A stretch of DNA of 64,000 nucleotides from Saccharomonospora glauca K62 (GTDB taxonomy: Bacteria > Actinomycetota > Actinomycetes > Mycobacteriales > Pseudonocardiaceae): assembly GCF_000243395.2 (NCBI RefSeq), contig NZ_CM001484.1, positions 4,295,450 to 4,359,449 of the forward strand, given 5' to 3'. This document shows, piece after piece, positions 33,967 through 42,246 of this stretch. How positions within the stretch are numbered: the first letter of the stretch is position 1; every line of letters starts with the position of its first letter. A program made the position numbers and the translations under genes. The notes under the pieces are model-generated. The model was not told the origin of the DNA and ran no database searches. It saw only the letters and a list, made by a program, of their open reading frames with translations.

Positions 33967-35097
33967 ATGGCGTATGAGTCTCCGCTGCTGAGGCGTTCCG
34001 GCGCCGTCGCACCCCCCGAAGACCACCCCGAAGCCGGTGTTCCGTGGCACTGGGGCGACCCCTTCGCCGAGCAGCGCACCGCCAGCCGCGGCGTGGCCGT
34101 CGTCGATCGCTCGCACCGCCGGATCATCACCGTGACCGGCGAGGAACGGCTCTCCTGGCTGCACCTGGTGATCTCCCAGCACGTCACCGCGTTGCCCGAC
34201 GGCGAGGGCACCGAGGCGCTCGTGCTCGACAGCCAGGGCCGCATCGACGCGCACATGGTGCTCGCCCACGTCGACGGCACCGTCTTCCTCGACACCGACC
34301 CCGGCGCCACGGCCACCACGGCACTGCCGAGAAGCGACGAGAAACAGCCGCTCCTCGCCTACTTCGAGGCCATGAAGTTCTGGTCGAAGGTCGAAATCGC
34401 CGACGCGAGCGACGACTGGGCGCTGCTGACCCTGCTGGGGCCCGAGACCTTCGACCTGCTCGCGCGTTTCGGCATCGAGCTCGACAAGCGCCCCTACGCG
34501 GCCGGCCGGTTCTCCGAGGTCGTGGCGCGGCGGATGCCGTGGCCCGGCCCGTCGAGCGTGGATCTGCTCGTGCCCACCTCGGAGCTCGAAGCCTGGTGGG
34601 TGCGGCTGACCGACGCCGGAGCCCGCCCGGCAGGGTCGTGGACGTTCGACGCGCTGCGCGTGGAATCCCTCCGCCCCAAGCTGGGCGTCGACACCGACGA
34701 GCGCACGATCCCGCACGAGGTGAACTGGATCGGCTCGGCCGCCCACGTGGCGAAGGGCTGCTACCGAGGACAGGAGACGGTCGCCAAGGTGCACAACGTG
34801 GGCCGACCGCCGCGCAACATGGTGCTGCTGCACCTCGACGGCTCACAGGAGATCTACCCCGAAACGGGCGATCCCGTGCTGTTGGGCGACCGCACCGTCG
34901 GTCGGGTCGGTAGTGTGGCCCAGCACCACGAACTGGGCCCCATCGCGTTGGCCCTGCTCAAGCGCTCCACGCCCATGGACGTCCAACTGACGGCGGGCGA
35001 GCAGGATCGTGCGGTGCAGGCCTCGGTGGACCCCGACTCCGTGCCTCGGGAGCACATCGCCCCCGGACGGGAGGCCGCACAGCGCCTACGCGGCTGA
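33967..35097 (+). CDS. YgfZ-family folate-binding protein
   Basis: 376 residues from ATG 33967; TACGAT ends 6 nt upstream, so leaderless. The GcvT/YgfZ fold is shown by VVDRSHRRIITVTGEERLSWL, the family signature KGCYRGQETVAKVHNVGR with the key Cys near residue 262, and a C-terminal barrel. YgfZ proteins help make or repair iron-sulfur clusters using tetrahydrofolate. Divergent from the aminotransferase gene, as in mycobacteria. Confidence 0.9.
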   Translation: MAYESPLLRRSGAVAPPEDHPEAGVPWHWGDPFAEQRTASRGVAVVDRSHRRIITVTGEERLSWLHLVISQHVTALPDGEGTEALVLDSQGRIDAHMVLAHVDGTVFLDTDPGATATTALPRSDEKQPLLAYFEAMKFWSKVEIADASDDWALLTLLGPETFDLLARFGIELDKRPYAAGRFSEVVARRMPWPGPSSVDLLVPTSELEAWWVRLTDAGARPAGSWTFDALRVESLRPKLGVDTDERTIPHEVNWIGSAAHVAKGCYRGQETVAKVHNVGRPPRNMVLLHLDGSQEIYPETGDPVLLGDRTVGRVGSVAQHHELGPIALALLKRSTPMDVQLTAGEQDRAVQASVDPDSVPREHIAPGREAAQRLRG

Positions 35098-35148
35098 CGT
35101 GCTCACGTTCCACTGGTGGATTCCAACGTCGTAGAGCAGGATGACCAC

Positions 35149-35730
35149 GTGATCGAAGTCCGGCCCGGCGGACGCCGTCGAATCGACCGAGTGCTGGCCG
35201 CCGACTACGCCCGCGACCTCGACCGCCTCCCGATGTCGACATTGCGCGAACGACGTGACGAGGCGGCACAGGAGGAGACCGACCTCTCCTACCTACGACG
35301 GCTGCTCCACGCCCGGATCGACATCGTGAAGGCGGAGCAGCAGCGCCGCGCGTCCGGCGGACAAACACGGGTGGTGGACCAGCTCACCGCGATCCTCGCC
35401 GACAACGCGTTGGGACCGGCCACGGGCTCGGGTCGCTACCAGAAACTGGAACCGTCGAGGGCGGGCGAGTACCGGCGCAGCGCGGAAGCGCTCGTGGGTG
35501 ACGCCGATCTCTCCGACGTCACCTCGCTGTCCGACGCCAAGCTCGCGGAGACCCTGGAGAGCTATCGGGAACAGGAGAGATCCGTCTCGCAACGCCGACG
35601 TGAGGTCCAAGCCGTCGTAGATTCGTTCAACGCGGAGATCGCACGCCGTTACGCCCAAGGGGTGGCGTCGGTCGACGAACTACTGGAGAGCGAACGCCGC
35701 CGGAGTCATTCGGGCAACGACGAGGACTGA
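35149..35730 (+). CDS. rsiG: RsiG-like c-di-GMP-binding anti-sigma factor
   Basis: 193 residues from GTG 35149 (AGGA 7 nt upstream); GTG 35116 is an alternative. Two long helices carry the RsiG c-di-GMP motif E(x3)S(x2)R(x3)Q(x3)D. The second copy is exact (ERSVSQRRREVQAVVD). The first is ETDLSYLRRLLHARID, with His where Gln is usual. In Streptomyces, RsiG with c-di-GMP sequesters the sporulation sigma factor WhiG; such genes are often labelled aerial mycelium formation proteins. No sigma gene is adjacent. The Asp/Ser-rich C terminus is unstructured. Confidence 0.82.
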   Translation: MIEVRPGGRRRIDRVLAADYARDLDRLPMSTLRERRDEAAQEETDLSYLRRLLHARIDIVKAEQQRRASGGQTRVVDQLTAILADNALGPATGSGRYQKLEPSRAGEYRRSAEALVGDADLSDVTSLSDAKLAETLESYREQERSVSQRRREVQAVVDSFNAEIARRYAQGVASVDELLESERRRSHSGNDED

Positions 35731-35742
35731 GAACGGATCCAC

Positions 35743-36708
35743 ATGAGCTTCGCGACAGGCAATCCCGTGCTGGTCGAGGTAATGCGGTCGGGTTTCACCG
35801 AGAGCGTGCACCGAGGTGCCGTGGTCGTCACGGCGCCCGACGGCACGGTTCGCGCCGCCCTCGGTGACGTGGACACGCCGGTGTTCCCGCGCTCATCGAA
35901 CAAGCCGTTCCAGGCACTCGGCATGCTGAAGGCGGGGCTGGAGATCGACGACACCGATCTCGCGCTCGTCTGTGCGTCGCACTCGGGGGAGCCCGGCCAC
36001 GTCAACCGCGCCCTGGCGATGCTGGCCGCCGCGGGGCTGAGCGAGGACGACCTGCACTGCCCGCCCGAGCCGCGGCGAGCGGCCATGAACTGCTCCGGCA
36101 AGCACGCCGGGATGCTCACGACCTGCGTGCAGCGGGGCTGGTCGACGGCCGACTACACCGACCCCGAGCACCCGTTGCAGCGCACGATCGCCGACACGGT
36201 GGTCGAGCTGACGGGCGAGAAGATCGCCGCCGTCGGTGTCGACGGGTGCGGCGCTCCTCTGTTCGCGTTCTCGCTCACCGGGCTCGCGAGGGCGTTCTCC
36301 TCGGCCTCCCGCACCAGGGTCGGCGAGGTCATGCGCACGAACCCCTGGCTCGTCGCGGGCACCGGCCGGGAGGACACGCTGCTGATGCTGGCGGTGCCGG
36401 GCCTGCTGTGCAAGGGAGGCGCCGAGGGCGTGCACGCCATGACGCTGCCGGACGGCACCACGGTGGCCCTGAAGACCGACGACGGCGCGTCGCGAGCGCG
36501 GGGGCCGCTGCTCGTGGCCGCGTTGCGGGCGCTCGACGCCGTACCCGACAACCCCGCGGCCCGCTCGGTGCTCGACGGCCTCGGGCGGGGTTCCGGGCTC
36601 GTGCTGGGCGGCGGCCGGGAGGTCGGGGAGCTACGCGTGACCACCGAGTTCGCAACCGAGCTGGCGCGTCAGTTGAACCGCTCCCGCGAGGCCAACTCGC
36701 TCCAGTAG
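35743..36708 (+). CDS. L-asparaginase (Rhizobium/actinobacterial type, PF06089)
   Basis: 321 residues, cytoplasmic. The motifs of this class, FPRSSNKPFQAL, CASHSGEPGHV, NCSGKHAGML and GVDGCGAPLFAFSL, are intact; the Ser-Lys pairs and the Cys residues around the metal site are those of ReAV-like enzymes, unrelated to the E. coli type. Hydrolyses asparagine to aspartate and ammonia. 12 bp after rsiG, probably same transcript. Its last 40 bp overlap the convergent gene. Confidence 0.9.
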   Translation: MSFATGNPVLVEVMRSGFTESVHRGAVVVTAPDGTVRAALGDVDTPVFPRSSNKPFQALGMLKAGLEIDDTDLALVCASHSGEPGHVNRALAMLAAAGLSEDDLHCPPEPRRAAMNCSGKHAGMLTTCVQRGWSTADYTDPEHPLQRTIADTVVELTGEKIAAVGVDGCGAPLFAFSLTGLARAFSSASRTRVGEVMRTNPWLVAGTGREDTLLMLAVPGLLCKGGAEGVHAMTLPDGTTVALKTDDGASRARGPLLVAALRALDAVPDNPAARSVLDGLGRGSGLVLGGGREVGELRVTTEFATELARQLNRSREANSLQ

Positions 36709-37574
36709 TCGCGCAGGTTCTCGAACGGCTCGGCGATCTCCTCGACGGCTTCCCGCCGCAGGGCGTCGAGGATGGCGTGCACTTCCTCGGCGCTCGTGTC
36801 GGTGGCGAGCACGGGGTCCTCGATCAGCTGGACGAGACCGCCGTAGTCGAGTTCCACGGCCGAGTGAGGGTGGAAGCTCGACAACCACCGGTTGGTCTCG
36901 GCGAGGATGCGGGCCGGCCCCGTGTCACCGAGCGCATCGCGTACCAGCACCTCCGCCTCCGTGATGCGCCGCAGTGCGTCGCCCATGGCCACCCGCCACG
37001 ACACCTCGCGGATGGGGTCCGACGGCCCGCTGCCCAGCACGATCCGCCGTTCGTCGGGATCGACGATCGTGAACCACGGCAGGGGCACGGTCCAGTTGGT
37101 CGACAACACGTGCATGCTCGACCCGTACAGGTCCCGCAGCGCGGTGCGTGACCGGCTTCTCACCAACTCGGGAGTGAGCCCCTTCGCGTCGAGCACGGCG
37201 TTCCGCAACGCGGGGGGCGCGTCGTCGAGGAAGCTCGCCAGCGCGGCGGCCGAGCGCGCCCTGATCTCCAACGGGCACACGAGCGGCTCCGAGGGCAGCT
37301 CCACCGACTCGTCGCTGATCGGCACCTCGCCGGGTTCGATCACGAGCACGTCGGTGAGCAGGCTCGGCGCGGCCCGGCCGTCACGTGTCTCGGCGGGCAA
37401 CGTGTAGGAGGGTGACACCTGTGATTTCAGCCATAGCCACTGCTCGTGAGCTATCGCTTCGTTGGGTGTCATGTCGGACCGTTCCACCGCCGCGAGCAGC
37501 GTCTCGTCCGGCGGGTCGCCGAAGGACGACAGCGGTTCGTACACCCTCAGGTAGGCCGCGAACGGTCGAAGCAC
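36669..37574 (-). CDS. DUF8083-like conserved actinobacterial protein, unknown function
   Basis: 301 residues from GTG 37574. The start LRPFAAYLRVYEPLSSFGDPP is highly conserved in actinobacteria and defines a family of unknown role (DUF8083-like, from memory). No signal peptide or membrane helix. CACGAT ends 6 nt before the GTG, suggesting a leaderless mRNA. The frame extends 96 bp further upstream but that part has biased composition. The 3' end overlaps the asparaginase gene by 40 bp in the opposite direction. Confidence 0.8.
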   Translation of the reverse strand: MLRPFAAYLRVYEPLSSFGDPPDETLLAAVERSDMTPNEAIAHEQWLWLKSQVSPSYTLPAETRDGRAAPSLLTDVLVIEPGEVPISDESVELPSEPLVCPLEIRARSAAALASFLDDAPPALRNAVLDAKGLTPELVRSRSRTALRDLYGSSMHVLSTNWTVPLPWFTIVDPDERRIVLGSGPSDPIREVSWRVAMGDALRRITEAEVLVRDALGDTGPARILAETNRWLSSFHPHSAVELDYGGLVQLIEDPVLATDTSAEEVHAILDALRREAVEEIAEPFENLRDYWSELASRERFN

Positions 37575-37780
37575 CCGTGAATCGTGACATGAGTCGCCCT
37601 CTCGCCGGGCACCGGCTGGTCTGTTGAGGGCCTTGCGGGGGATACTGTCAGCGTTCGCACACCGTGCCACGTCGCATAAGCACCCTCGGGCACGGTACGG
37701 TGTGTTCAGGAAAGTAGTCGAGACGACGCGGGGCCGCCGATTCCCCCGGCCGCCCCGCCCCTGTGCAAGGGGGTCGAGCC

Positions 37781-37969
37781 ATGGGGCGCGGCCGAGCTAA
37801 GGCCAAGCAGACAAAGGTGGCCCGGGAGCTCAAGTACAGCGTTCCCACCACGGACTTCGATGCACTGCAGCGTGAGCTGTCGGGCAAGTCGTCTAACGAC
37901 GACAGCCGCGAGGACGAGGATCGGTACGAGGACCCGTACGACGACGGGTACGACGACTACCGCCGCTGA
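37781..37969 (+). CDS. DUF3073 small protein
   Basis: 62 residues from ATG 37781, with AAGGGGG upstream. MGRGRAKAKQTKVARELKYS is the invariant start of the family; TDFDALQRELSG follows, then an Asp/Glu/Tyr-rich tail (DRYEDPYDDGYDDYRR). Basic head and acidic tail; present in nearly all actinobacteria (Rv0810c in M. tuberculosis, from memory). Function unknown, possibly nucleic-acid associated. Confidence 0.93.
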   Translation: MGRGRAKAKQTKVARELKYSVPTTDFDALQRELSGKSSNDDSREDEDRYEDPYDDGYDDYRR

Positions 37970-37973
37970 TCCG

Positions 37974-38029
37974 ACGCGGACGCGAGGGTGGATGCGGAAG
38001 GCACCTCGAATCCACCCTCGCGTCCGCGT
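37974..38029 (+). terminator. Very long hairpin after DUF3073
   Basis: A perfect 20-bp inverted repeat: arms 37974-37993 (ACGCGGACGCGAGGGTGGAT) and 38010-38029, with a 16-nt loop, starting 4 nt after the stop codon. It is much longer than other terminators in the window. Confidence 0.75.
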
Positions 38030-38053
38030 GTGCTGCGCATCGAGTCCGTGGCG

Positions 38054-38088
38054 GGCGTTCGCCGGCACTCACCGTGCCGGCGAACGCC
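38054..38088. terminator. Second hairpin in tandem
   Basis: GGCGTTCGCCGGCAC (38054-38068) and GTGCCGGCGAACGCC (38074-38088) form a perfect 15-bp stem with loop TCACC, 25 bp after the first hairpin and 30 bp before the next gene's -10 box. Confidence 0.65.
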
Positions 38089-38129
38089 GGGCCAGTCATG
38101 CCGTCATCCCGGTGACCTAAGCTGCGGCT

Positions 38130-39038
38130 GTGGACACCGTGGAGCCAGTGGACTCACCAGTGAGGGTCGGCCTCGTCGGCGCCGGGTCATGGGCCCGGCG
38201 GGTGCACGCACCGGGCCTCGCTGATCACCCCGCCACCACGTTGAGCGCCGTGTGGACGCGCAGGCCCGAGGCCGGCGCCGAGCTGGCCGAGGCATACGGC
38301 GCGACCGCCTGCGACACGTTCGCCGACCTGCTCGGCACCGTCGACGCCGTCGCCTTCGCCGTTCCGCCCGCCGTGCAGGCGGAACTCGCCGTCACCGCGG
38401 CGGAAGCCGGCAAACACCTGATCTTGGAGAAGCCGCTCGCCGCCGACCTGGCCGGGGCCGAGCGCGTGGCGCGGGCCGTGTCCGGGTCCGGCGTGGTGGC
38501 GCTGCTCATGTTGACTCTGCGTTACGCCCTGCGCACCCGCGACTGGCTGGCCGGTCTCGCCGACACCGGAGGCTGGACCGGCGGGAGCGTCCGGTGGCTC
38601 TCGGGCGCCCTGCTCGGGGAGAAGTACGGCAAGGCCGCGTGGCGGCACGAGGTGGGCGCGCTGGGTGACATCGGACCGCACGTGTTCGACCTCATCGACG
38701 CGGCGCTCGGCGAGATCACCGCGGTGGTCGCGGCCCGTCGCGACCCCGGTGGGACGTGGCACGTCATGCTGGAACACGACGGCGGCGCGACCAGCACGGT
38801 GAGCCTGGCGTCGCGATTGCCGATCATGCCGACGGCCATCGAGTTCGCCGTCCACGGACAGCACGGCCTGCGCCTGCTCGGCAGGGAGCCCGACGGCGAG
38901 GCGGCGTCGTTCACCTCGCTGCTCGACGACTTCGCCGCGATGATCGACTCCGGTGTGCGGGAACACCCCTGTGACGTGCACAGGGGTGTTCACCTGCAAC
39001 GCATCCTCGAAGAGTGCCGCAAGCACGTCGAGGGCTGA
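38130..39038 (+). CDS. Gfo/Idh/MocA-family oxidoreductase
   Basis: 302 residues. Rossmann start VGLVGAGSWARRVHAPGL (GxGxxA), the ALILEKPLA-type Lys-Pro motif as HLILEKPLAADL (catalytic Lys), and the HEVGALGDIGPHVFDLIDAA active region. NAD(P)-dependent oxidation of a sugar or inositol derivative; substrate unknown. TAAGCT (38118-38123) ends 6 nt before the GTG, so leaderless. Its 3' end contains a 13-bp hairpin. Confidence 0.9.
   Translation: MDTVEPVDSPVRVGLVGAGSWARRVHAPGLADHPATTLSAVWTRRPEAGAELAEAYGATACDTFADLLGTVDAVAFAVPPAVQAELAVTAAEAGKHLILEKPLAADLAGAERVARAVSGSGVVALLMLTLRYALRTRDWLAGLADTGGWTGGSVRWLSGALLGEKYGKAAWRHEVGALGDIGPHVFDLIDAALGEITAVVAARRDPGGTWHVMLEHDGGATSTVSLASRLPIMPTAIEFAVHGQHGLRLLGREPDGEAASFTSLLDDFAAMIDSGVREHPCDVHRGVHLQRILEECRKHVEG
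38961..38991 (-). terminator. Hairpin inside the oxidoreductase gene, probable tctA terminator
   Basis: GAACACCCCTGTG (38961-38973) and CACAGGGGTGTTC (38979-38991) form a perfect 13-bp stem with a 5-nt loop. It lies 55 bp beyond the tctA stop on the minus strand, within codons of the convergent gene. A terminator for tctABC is the simplest reading. Confidence 0.5.
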
Positions 39039-39045
39039 CCGATCC

Positions 39046-40563
39046 TCAGGCGGTCGGGGCCTTCTCCCGCTCCTGCTTGCGTGGCAGCAGCCGCCGCAGC
39101 GCCGGCCAGGCCAGGACCAGCGCCACGACCACGTAGACCGTCACCGCCATCGGCGAGTTGACGAGCCCGACGAGATCACCGTTGCTGATCTGCAACGCCC
39201 TCCGCATCTGCAACTCGGCGGCGGGGCCGAGGATCACCCCGATGATCGCGGGCAGCACGGGCAGCCCGAACCGCCGCATCACGAAGCCGATCACACCGAT
39301 GCCGAACAACAGCAGCAGGTCGATCACCTGGCCGCCCACCGAGTACGCGCCGACGGAGGCGAAGAACAGGATCCCCGCGTACAGGTAGGGCCGGGGGATG
39401 CGCAGCAGCTTCGCCCACAGCGGCGCCATCGGCAGGTTGATCACGAGCAGCAGCGCGAGCCCCACGAAGAGACTGGCGATCAGCGTCCACACGAGCTGGC
39501 CCTCGTGGTCGAACAGCAGCGGGCCGGGCTGGATGCCGTACTGCTGGAACGCGGCCAGCATCACCGCGGTGACGGCCGTGGTCGGCAGCCCGAGGGTGAG
39601 CATGGTGGTCAGCGTGCCCGCCGCCGACGCGCTCGCGGTGGACTCGGGACCGGCCACTCCCTCGATGGCTCCCTTGCCGAACTCGTCCTTGTGCTTCGAC
39701 AGGCGCCGCTCGGCGACGTACGACAGGAAGGTGGGGATCTCCGCGCCCCCGGCCGGGATCGACCCGAACGGGTAACCGATCACCGAGCCTCGCAGCCACG
39801 GCTTCCAGGTGCGCCGGAGGTCCTCCCGACCGAGCCACGGTGTGCCCGTCGGCAGCGGTTTCTCCGGTGTCTGCCGCAGGTGAGCGGCCACCCACAGAGC
39901 CTCGCCCACGGCGAACAGGCCCACGGCCACGATCACCACGTCGACGCCGTCGGCCAGGTGCAGCGAGCCGAACGTCAGCCGGGCCTGCCCGGTCATCTGG
40001 TCGAGCCCGATGAGCCCGAACGTCAGGCCGATGAGTAGTGAGGCGAACCCACGTACCCTGGAGCGACCGAGCACCGAGGTGACGGCGACGAAAGCCAGCA
40101 CCATCACCGCGAAGTAGTCCGGGGCACCGATGTCCACCGCCAGTGACGCCACCACGGGCGCCAACAGCACCAACGCGATCGTGCCGAGCAGCCCGCCGAC
40201 GAAGTTGCCGATGGCCGCGGCGGCGAGCGCCTGCGGGGCCCGCCCCCGTTTCGCGAGCGGGTAGCCCTCGATGGCGGTCACCACCGAGGCGCTCTCACCG
40301 GGGGTGTTGAGCAGGATCGACGTGGTGGACCCGCCGAACATGCCGCCGTAGTAGATACCGGCGAACATGATGAACGCCCCCGTGGGGTCGAGGCCGTAGG
40401 TGACGGGCAGCAGCAGGGCCACCGCCATCGCGGGCCCGATGCCGGGCAACACGCCGATGGCCGTGCCGAGCACCACCCCGATGGCCGCGAACAGCAGGTT
40501 CGTCGGGGTGAGAGCGGTGCCGAAGCCGTCGAACAGGTTGGAAAGCGACGCTGCGACGTCCAT
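39046..40563 (-). CDS. tctA: Tripartite tricarboxylate transporter large permease TctA
   Basis: 505 residues, about 12 helices. [20 protein letters not shown] and the TctA motif [21 protein letters not shown] are intact, as is the repeat-like [13 protein letters not shown] and [18 protein letters not shown]-type region. Couples ion gradient to uptake of a tricarboxylate or related organic acid delivered by TctC. Last gene of tctCBA, 3 bp after tctB. Confidence 0.93.
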   Translation of the reverse strand: MDVAASLSNLFDGFGTALTPTNLLFAAIGVVLGTAIGVLPGIGPAMAVALLLPVTYGLDPTGAFIMFAGIYYGGMFGGSTTSILLNTPGESASVVTAIEGYPLAKRGRAPQALAAAAIGNFVGGLLGTIALVLLAPVVASLAVDIGAPDYFAVMVLAFVAVTSVLGRSRVRGFASLLIGLTFGLIGLDQMTGQARLTFGSLHLADGVDVVIVAVGLFAVGEALWVAAHLRQTPEKPLPTGTPWLGREDLRRTWKPWLRGSVIGYPFGSIPAGGAEIPTFLSYVAERRLSKHKDEFGKGAIEGVAGPESTASASAAGTLTTMLTLGLPTTAVTAVMLAAFQQYGIQPGPLLFDHEGQLVWTLIASLFVGLALLLVINLPMAPLWAKLLRIPRPYLYAGILFFASVGAYSVGGQVIDLLLLFGIGVIGFVMRRFGLPVLPAIIGVILGPAAELQMRRALQISNGDLVGLVNSPMAVTVYVVVALVLAWPALRRLLPRKQEREKAPTA

Positions 40564-40566
40564 CGA

Positions 40567-41118
40567 CTACAGCACCTCCATCAGGGGACCACCGGGCAGG
40601 GGAACTCCCAGCAGCTCGTTGAACACGATCCACGTCACCACCGACAGCACGGCCGCGACGAGGGGATCGCGCACCGAGTTGCGGCTGCCCAGGGCGTACG
40701 CGGCGCCCCAGAACATCAACGCCGACGACAACGGGAACCCCACGACGTCGATCAGCGCGGCGTTGACGAGGAACGCGGCGGCCAGCAGCAGGATCGTCCT
40801 GGTGTCGGTGGGCGCCGACAGATCGACGTCCTCCCCGCCCTCGGCCTCGCCTCGGCCGCCCCGAAGGACGTCCCGAGCCAGCAAACCGGAGACGAGCAGC
40901 AGCAATGTGCCCACGACGACGGGCACGGCCTTCGGTCCGAGCGGTCCGCGCTGCGCGAAGTCGGTGGGCAGGCTCAGCGCGTCCACGACGACCAGGACCC
41001 CGAGCACGAACAGGAAGGCGCACAGTCCCAGCTCGCCACGCCCGCGCCACCAACCTCCGCGAGTTGGCTTCTCGTCCGCGCCGGGGTCGTCGGTGGTGTT
41101 CACGACGGATGTGCTCAT
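40567..41118 (-). CDS. tctB: Tripartite tricarboxylate transporter small permease TctB
   Basis: 183 residues with four helices (LGLCAFLFVLGVLVVVDAL, VVVGTLLLLVSGLLA, ILLLAAAFLVNAALIDVVGF, VAAVLSVVTWIVFNELLG). TctB family by size, topology and position. ATG overlaps the tctC stop (ATGA). Confidence 0.92.
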   Translation of the reverse strand: MSTSVVNTTDDPGADEKPTRGGWWRGRGELGLCAFLFVLGVLVVVDALSLPTDFAQRGPLGPKAVPVVVGTLLLLVSGLLARDVLRGGRGEAEGGEDVDLSAPTDTRTILLLAAAFLVNAALIDVVGFPLSSALMFWGAAYALGSRNSVRDPLVAAVLSVVTWIVFNELLGVPLPGGPLMEVL

Positions 41119-42113
41119 GCCAGACCCAACTCCTTCAGCACCGAGGCGACGCGTTCGTTCTCCTCGGCGAGGAACCGCGCGAACTCGTCGCCCGTGGAGA
41201 ACGCGTCGCTCCAGCCGTTGACCCGCAACGCCTCACGCCACTGCTCGGTGTCGTGCATCGCGGTGAACAGGTCGATCAGCTTCTGCCGATCCCGCTCCGA
41301 CAACCCCGGCGGGGCAACGATGCCGCGCCAGTTGGTGAAGCTGACGTCGACCCCGACCTCCTGCAGGGTGGGCGCGTCGATACCGGGCACCCGCTCCGGA
41401 CTCGTCACCGCCAGCGCTCGCAACTCACCCGCCTCGATCTGGTCGCGGGTCTCACCGATGCCGGACACTCCGAACGCGACCTTGCCGCCGAGCACCGACG
41501 CCATCAACTCTCCGCCGCCGTCGAACGGCACGTAGTTGACCTTCTTCGGGTCGAGGCCGATGGCCTTGGCCGTCAGCATCGGCGCGAGGTGGTCGGGACC
41601 ACCGGGTGAGGAACCACCGCCCACGGGCACCTCGCCGGGATTCGCCTTCCACGCGTCCAGCAGCTCGTGGATGTCCTCGTAAGGCGAGTCCTTGCCGACC
41701 ACGATGATGTCGGCTTCCTCGGTCAGCTTCACGATGGGCGTCGTGTCCTGCAGCGTGGAAGGCGACGAGTTCGTGTAGACGGAGCCGACGACGCCGAGCC
41801 CCATCGACATGGCGAGCTTGCCGTTGCCGCGTTCGGCGACGAGCCGTCCCAACGCGACGGTGCCACCCGCGCCCGGCAGGTTGAACACTTCGGTCGGCCC
41901 GTTGAGATCGCTCTCCTCCAGCACCTTCACCGCCGTGCGAGCGGTGATGTCGTAACCACCGCCGGGCGTGTTGGGCACCATCACCCGCAGGCCCCGGATA
42001 CGAGAACCCGTGTCGTCACCACCGGACGAGACGAGCGGGGGCACCAGCAGGACGAGCAGCAGCGCGCCGAGGACCGCGAGCCACGTCTTCGGTTGGCGCA
42101 ATTCCCACCTCAC
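41115..42113 (-). CDS. tctC: Tripartite tricarboxylate transporter substrate-binding protein TctC
   Basis: 332 residues from a GTG with an N-terminal signal or anchor (TWLAVLGALLLVLLVPPLV). The TTT binding-protein motifs VPNTPGGGYDITART, GAGGTVALGRL, GGGSSPGGPDH and VPFDGGGELMASVLGGKV are present. First gene of tctCBA; divergent from a DcuS/CitA-type sensor kinase that probably senses the same substrate. Confidence 0.93.
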   Translation of the reverse strand: MRWELRQPKTWLAVLGALLLVLLVPPLVSSGGDDTGSRIRGLRVMVPNTPGGGYDITARTAVKVLEESDLNGPTEVFNLPGAGGTVALGRLVAERGNGKLAMSMGLGVVGSVYTNSSPSTLQDTTPIVKLTEEADIIVVGKDSPYEDIHELLDAWKANPGEVPVGGGSSPGGPDHLAPMLTAKAIGLDPKKVNYVPFDGGGELMASVLGGKVAFGVSGIGETRDQIEAGELRALAVTSPERVPGIDAPTLQEVGVDVSFTNWRGIVAPPGLSERDRQKLIDLFTAMHDTEQWREALRVNGWSDAFSTGDEFARFLAEENERVASVLKELGLA

Positions 42114-42246
42114 TGTGAGCAGGCTGTTCCTTCGTCAGCGCGTCATCGTGCCCCGGGGGCGCCTTCGAGTCGCGCTTGTGGACGTAACGCTCGTTGTGGT
42201 CTTTGTGGTCATCCGATCCCGGCCTCCCCGCTGTCATAGTGACCGG

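Noticed and set aside
41968-42246. N-terminal extension of the sensor kinase
   Set aside because: It runs antisense through tctC and the promoter region; the -10 box and GTG at 42247 give a normal kinase start with a membrane helix.
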